A stretch of 64,000 nt of DNA from Bacillus sp. FJAT-28004 (GTDB taxonomy: Bacteria > Bacillota > Bacilli > Paenibacillales > Paenibacillaceae): NCBI RefSeq assembly GCF_001280845.1, contig NZ_LGHP01000001.1, forward strand, positions 2,847,377 through 2,911,376, given 5' to 3'. The notes beneath the pieces were generated by a model. It was not told the DNA's origin and did no database searches. It worked only from the letters and a program-made list of their open reading frames with translations. Position numbers and translations under genes: made by a program. Shown one piece after another: positions 61,704-64,000 of this stretch (positions are counted from its first letter, which is position 1; every line of letters starts with the position of its first letter).

Positions 61704-61799
61704 GGATAGATCCCCTTTCCATTCATCAATGATTATCAAGCCTGAAGGTAACGTAACAGGAAGGCTTGTTCAAGGTTTATTAAACCGCTACCTCATATT

Positions 61800-61826
61800 T
61801 TAGCACTCAAACTCCTTGAGTGCCAA
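61800..61826 (-). promoter_or_regulatory. CIRCE element (HrcA operator) of htpG
   Basis: TTAGCACTC-N9-GAGTGCCAA, one mismatch from the CIRCE consensus TTAGCACTC-N9-GAGTGCTAA. It lies about 100 bases upstream of the htpG start and just after the promoter. Confidence 0.92.
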
Positions 61827-61836
61827 TCCTTCTTTT

Positions 61837-61866
61837 TATATATCATAAATTATTTTTCTATGTCAA
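61837..61866 (-). promoter_or_regulatory. SigA-type promoter of htpG
   Basis: On the minus strand TTGACA (61861-61866), 18 bases, TATATA (61837-61842). The CIRCE element starts 11 bases downstream, over the expected transcription start, as for other HrcA-repressed genes. Confidence 0.65.
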
Positions 61867-61889
61867 CCTTCTTCCTAAAAAATCCATAT

Positions 61890-61935
61890 AAAAATAGAGC
61901 TGCCCAGCTCGTTAAATGAACCTTCGGGCAACTCC
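61890..61935 (-). terminator. Terminator after the small interrupted gene
   Basis: Reading leftwards, GAGTTGCCC and GGGCAGCTC pair across a 20-base loop and are followed by TATTTTTATA. It ends the transcript of the small gene at 61960-62154. Confidence 0.7.
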
Positions 61936-61959
61936 TGTTACGCTGCTGCAGCTATCCAT

Positions 61960-62154
61960 TTAGAACATTTCATCCTGTAATAGTTTCTTTAGCCGCTCGC
62001 GATAACGACTGTGATGCGAATAAAACCTTTCCCGAATCATGTTCGTTTCCATTTCAATTTTGGCTGCTTGATCCAGCATGCTCTGCCCCATTTGAGAGAA
62101 CAATTTCTACATCTCTCCCTTGGTATGTGCGCAGCTTAAAATAAATTGACACAT
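61960..62154 (-). pseudogene. Small gene interrupted by an in-frame amber codon
   Basis: 65 codons from ATG (62152-62154) to TAA (61960-61962), one of them TAG at codon 16 (62107-62109). A TAGGAG ribosome site lies 6 bases before the ATG and a terminator follows the TAA, so the unit is otherwise complete. The product would be an amphipathic, charged helix, with EMETNMIRERFYSHHSRYRERL in the middle. Re-initiation at the ATG of codon 22 would give a 43-residue protein. I do not recognise the family. It is most simply a gene killed by one base change, but a sequencing error or stop readthrough are alternatives. Confidence 0.55.
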
Positions 62155-62569
62155 AATCAACTCCTACCGTTTGATCCCCTCATCCTATGCGCTAGAATAA
62201 GAGCGAGAACGGCTTAGGACTATTTCCTATTGCACAAAGTGCAACAGAAAGCTGACATGCCAGCCCATTCAAGGAGCTACATTGCAGAAATGCATCAGAA
62301 TTGCTTGATATTTCGAAAAATGAGGGGAAAACCAGAGATTCTATTGTATTAACTACAGTAGAGTTCGGAAGCTAGTCGATTAAGAGTAGTCCCCATTGCA
62401 CAAAGTACAATAGAATCCTCTCCTGATCATAATCCACTCCGATCCTTCCACTCTTATTGAGAGATTCTAATGTACAAAAGAAAGAAGCCTTCGAACTCAC
62501 TTGTATCGTGAGTTCGAAGGCTTCTTCCCTGGTTTTTGGGACTAATGAGGATTTACATTCCCAAACTTA
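62155..62569. other. Intergenic region with five degenerate short palindromes and a terminator
   Basis: No gene. Five diverged copies of a motif like ATTGCACAAAGTGCAACAG occur at 62229-62249, 62281-62301, 62342-62361, 62395-62417 and 62468-62482, spaced by roughly 50-75 bases. A strong terminator for the SLH gene lies at 62484-62524: GAAGCCTTCGAACTCAC-N7-GTGAGTTCGAAGGCTTC, with a T-rich tail on the minus strand. Confidence 0.7.
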
Positions 62570-64000
62570 TTATTTGTTGTAAATGGCATACATAATGACT
62601 GCTGCTTCAGCGCGAGTTGTATGACCAAGCGGGTTAAGCTTGGAGCCGTCACCCTTCACAATGCCGTTCGCTACAAGAAGAGCAGCACTGTCAGTTGCAT
62701 AAGGTGCTAGCTGTTTCAAATCTGCGAATGATCTTAACTGATCCGCGCTTCCTGCTTGCAGTTTTTTGCCTGATACATTTAGAGCTCTTGCTGTCATCGC
62801 GATCATCTCTTGTCTCGTAATGGAGGCATTCGGATCAAACGTACCGTCCGCACGGCCAGTTACTACGCCGAGCTTCTTCGCAATGGCAACCGCATCATCA
62901 TAGTAAGCACCTTTTGCCACATCAGTAAATTGACTATCATACGCTGCATTAAGGCCTAATGTTTTCACTAGCAAGGAAATGAAATCTGCCCGCTTCACAT
63001 TTTGAGCCGGAGCGTAGGCTTTTTCCGATATGCCGTTGATAACGCCCTTTGCCGACATGACTTGAATCGCCTGTTGCGCCCAAGGATGCTTGCCAAGATC
63101 GTCAAACGATTTGCTTACGAATACAACGCCATACGTACTGAAATGATTAACTGTAAAGAGTACTATTCCCTTCGCTTTATCATACCTGCCGCTTGGAACT
63201 GCGATGACTTTGCCTGCAGCGTCAAAATACCACACTGTAATTTGCTCGCTGCTTTCCAGTTCCTCAGCGGTTGGGCTATAGCTGAGCGATACGTTTACGG
63301 CAGCCTCTGGATTGCTCCATTCCACTTTAACGCCATCAACGTAGAGGTTCAGCTCGACGGCTGGACGATGGCCGATTGCTGCATTTGCTTCCTGATTAAG
63401 CTTTGTCTTATCTACGTTTGAAATCACAATCGACACGCTCTTCGCATCCGAAGGCAACGATTTCAACATGTCGCTTGGCACTACAATTGTACCTGTAACG
63501 GTCTGTATCTCATACTGCACCGATAACTTAGTCTCGCTAATTGACCCTTTAGGCAATTGCACCTCGTAGCCCTTAGCTCCACTCACACTCGGTACTTTAA
63601 TTGTAACTGTTGGAACCGCACTATTATTTCCTTGTGCTGACTTCAAAGCATCGTCGATAAGCGCTTGGCTTATCGTAGTTTTACCAAGACCGCTAGCCGC
63701 GTCAATAACCGGAGTCGGTGCCGATATTGCTTTTGCGCCCGTACCATTCGGCGCTGGCGTTGCTGCTGGCTCCGTCGGCGTTGTTGGTGTTGGCTCCGTC
63801 GGTGTCGTCGGTGTCGGTGTCGGTGTTGGTGTTGGTGTAGGCGGTTCTTCTCCTGGTGTAATCCTATACGTAAATGGTGCAACAAAGCTATCCTTCATTC
63901 CGGCTTTAATCGCAATCGTACGGAGCACCGTCAGAACTGACAGCTTAAGCTCTCCTTTGTACAATTGGCCGTTTGTGCTGCTAGGCAAGGAACCATCCGT
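62570..64000 (-). CDS. SLH-domain surface protein, C-terminal part (runs off the right edge)
   Basis: The frame is open to the window edge; 476 codons are seen and the start lies beyond. The first readable part, SSTNGQLYKGELKLSVLTVLRTIAIKAGM, matches the chitobiase/beta-hexosaminidase C-terminal (CHB_HEX_C) domain common in Paenibacillus surface enzymes. A Pro/Thr-rich linker follows, then a beta-rich domain of about 170 residues with YEVQLPKGSISETKLSVQYE, then three SLH repeats (about the last 180 residues) that anchor the protein to the secondary cell-wall polysaccharide. It is exported and probably has a catalytic or binding N-terminus not in this window. Confidence 0.93.
   Translation of the reverse strand, partial: TDGSLPSSTNGQLYKGELKLSVLTVLRTIAIKAGMKDSFVAPFTYRITPGEEPPTPTPTPTPTPTTPTEPTPTTPTEPAATPAPNGTGAKAISAPTPVIDAASGLGKTTISQALIDDALKSAQGNNSAVPTVTIKVPSVSGAKGYEVQLPKGSISETKLSVQYEIQTVTGTIVVPSDMLKSLPSDAKSVSIVISNVDKTKLNQEANAAIGHRPAVELNLYVDGVKVEWSNPEAAVNVSLSYSPTAEELESSEQITVWYFDAAGKVIAVPSGRYDKAKGIVLFTVNHFSTYGVVFVSKSFDDLGKHPWAQQAIQVMSAKGVINGISEKAYAPAQNVKRADFISLLVKTLGLNAAYDSQFTDVAKGAYYDDAVAIAKKLGVVTGRADGTFDPNASITRQEMIAMTARALNVSGKKLQAGSADQLRSFADLKQLAPYATDSAALLVANGIVKGDGSKLNPLGHTTRAEAAVIMYAIYNK

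Noticed and set aside
63665..63940. Arg/Cys-rich plus-strand frame
   Set aside because: Antisense of the Pro/Thr linker of the second SLH protein.

Overview
The window reads as chromosome of a Gram-positive, spore-forming member of the Bacillales, most likely Paenibacillus. The support is an alpha/beta small acid-soluble spore protein, large secreted proteins with C-terminal S-layer homology (SLH) domains, YesM/YesN-type two-component systems beside carbohydrate ABC importers that lack their own ATPase, strong GGAGG ribosome sites with frequent TTG/GTG starts, a T-box leader and a CIRCE element. This is inference from gene content; no rRNA or tRNA gene was seen.

Bases 1 to about 17,000 form an AT-richer accessory region. 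It mixes small unknown genes, lipoproteins, regulators and transporters (EamA exporter with a divergent AraC regulator; PadR, HAAS-pentapeptide and ABC-2 operon; LtrA; alpha/beta hydrolase; MocR with D-Ala-D-Ala ligase) with remnants of genes: the C-terminal ends of csaA, a methyltransferase, a serine hydrolase and a possible toxin. A pair found here is unusual: a protein with a degenerate class II aminoacyl-tRNA synthetase-like fold and a DUF4037 nucleotidyltransferase-like protein. One repeat family, a quasi-palindromic core of about 30 bp with or without a stem-loop, sits at the 3' end of nine minus-strand genes or gene remnants in this region and was not seen in the rest of the window.

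Bases 17,000 to 30,100 hold acetyltransferases, a serine hydrolase, a phosphotransferase, an ArsR-regulated MFS efflux gene with two matching operators, and housekeeping genes tyrS, glnS (with a T-box whose specifier reads CAA for glutamine) and thrC. Bases 30,300 to 47,600 hold a 1462-residue SLH-anchored GH43 enzyme, a pentapeptide-repeat protein, a protein with six 12-residue repeats, a DUF4358/MBOAT/DHHW surface-acylation operon, a kinase-like protein, an epimerase, PhzF, DUF72, an M20 peptidase and the thiol oxidase BdbC.

Bases 47,735 to 49,056 are a tandem array of twelve units of about 112 bp, each carrying two 28-bp stem-loops. Next to it is a six-gene run coding for two complete sets of sugar-import permeases and binding proteins, with a divergent histidine kinase and AraC-type response regulator that probably control it. 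The right end carries htpG under a CIRCE element, a small gene interrupted by an amber codon, a patch of degenerate short palindromes, and the 3' part of a second SLH protein.
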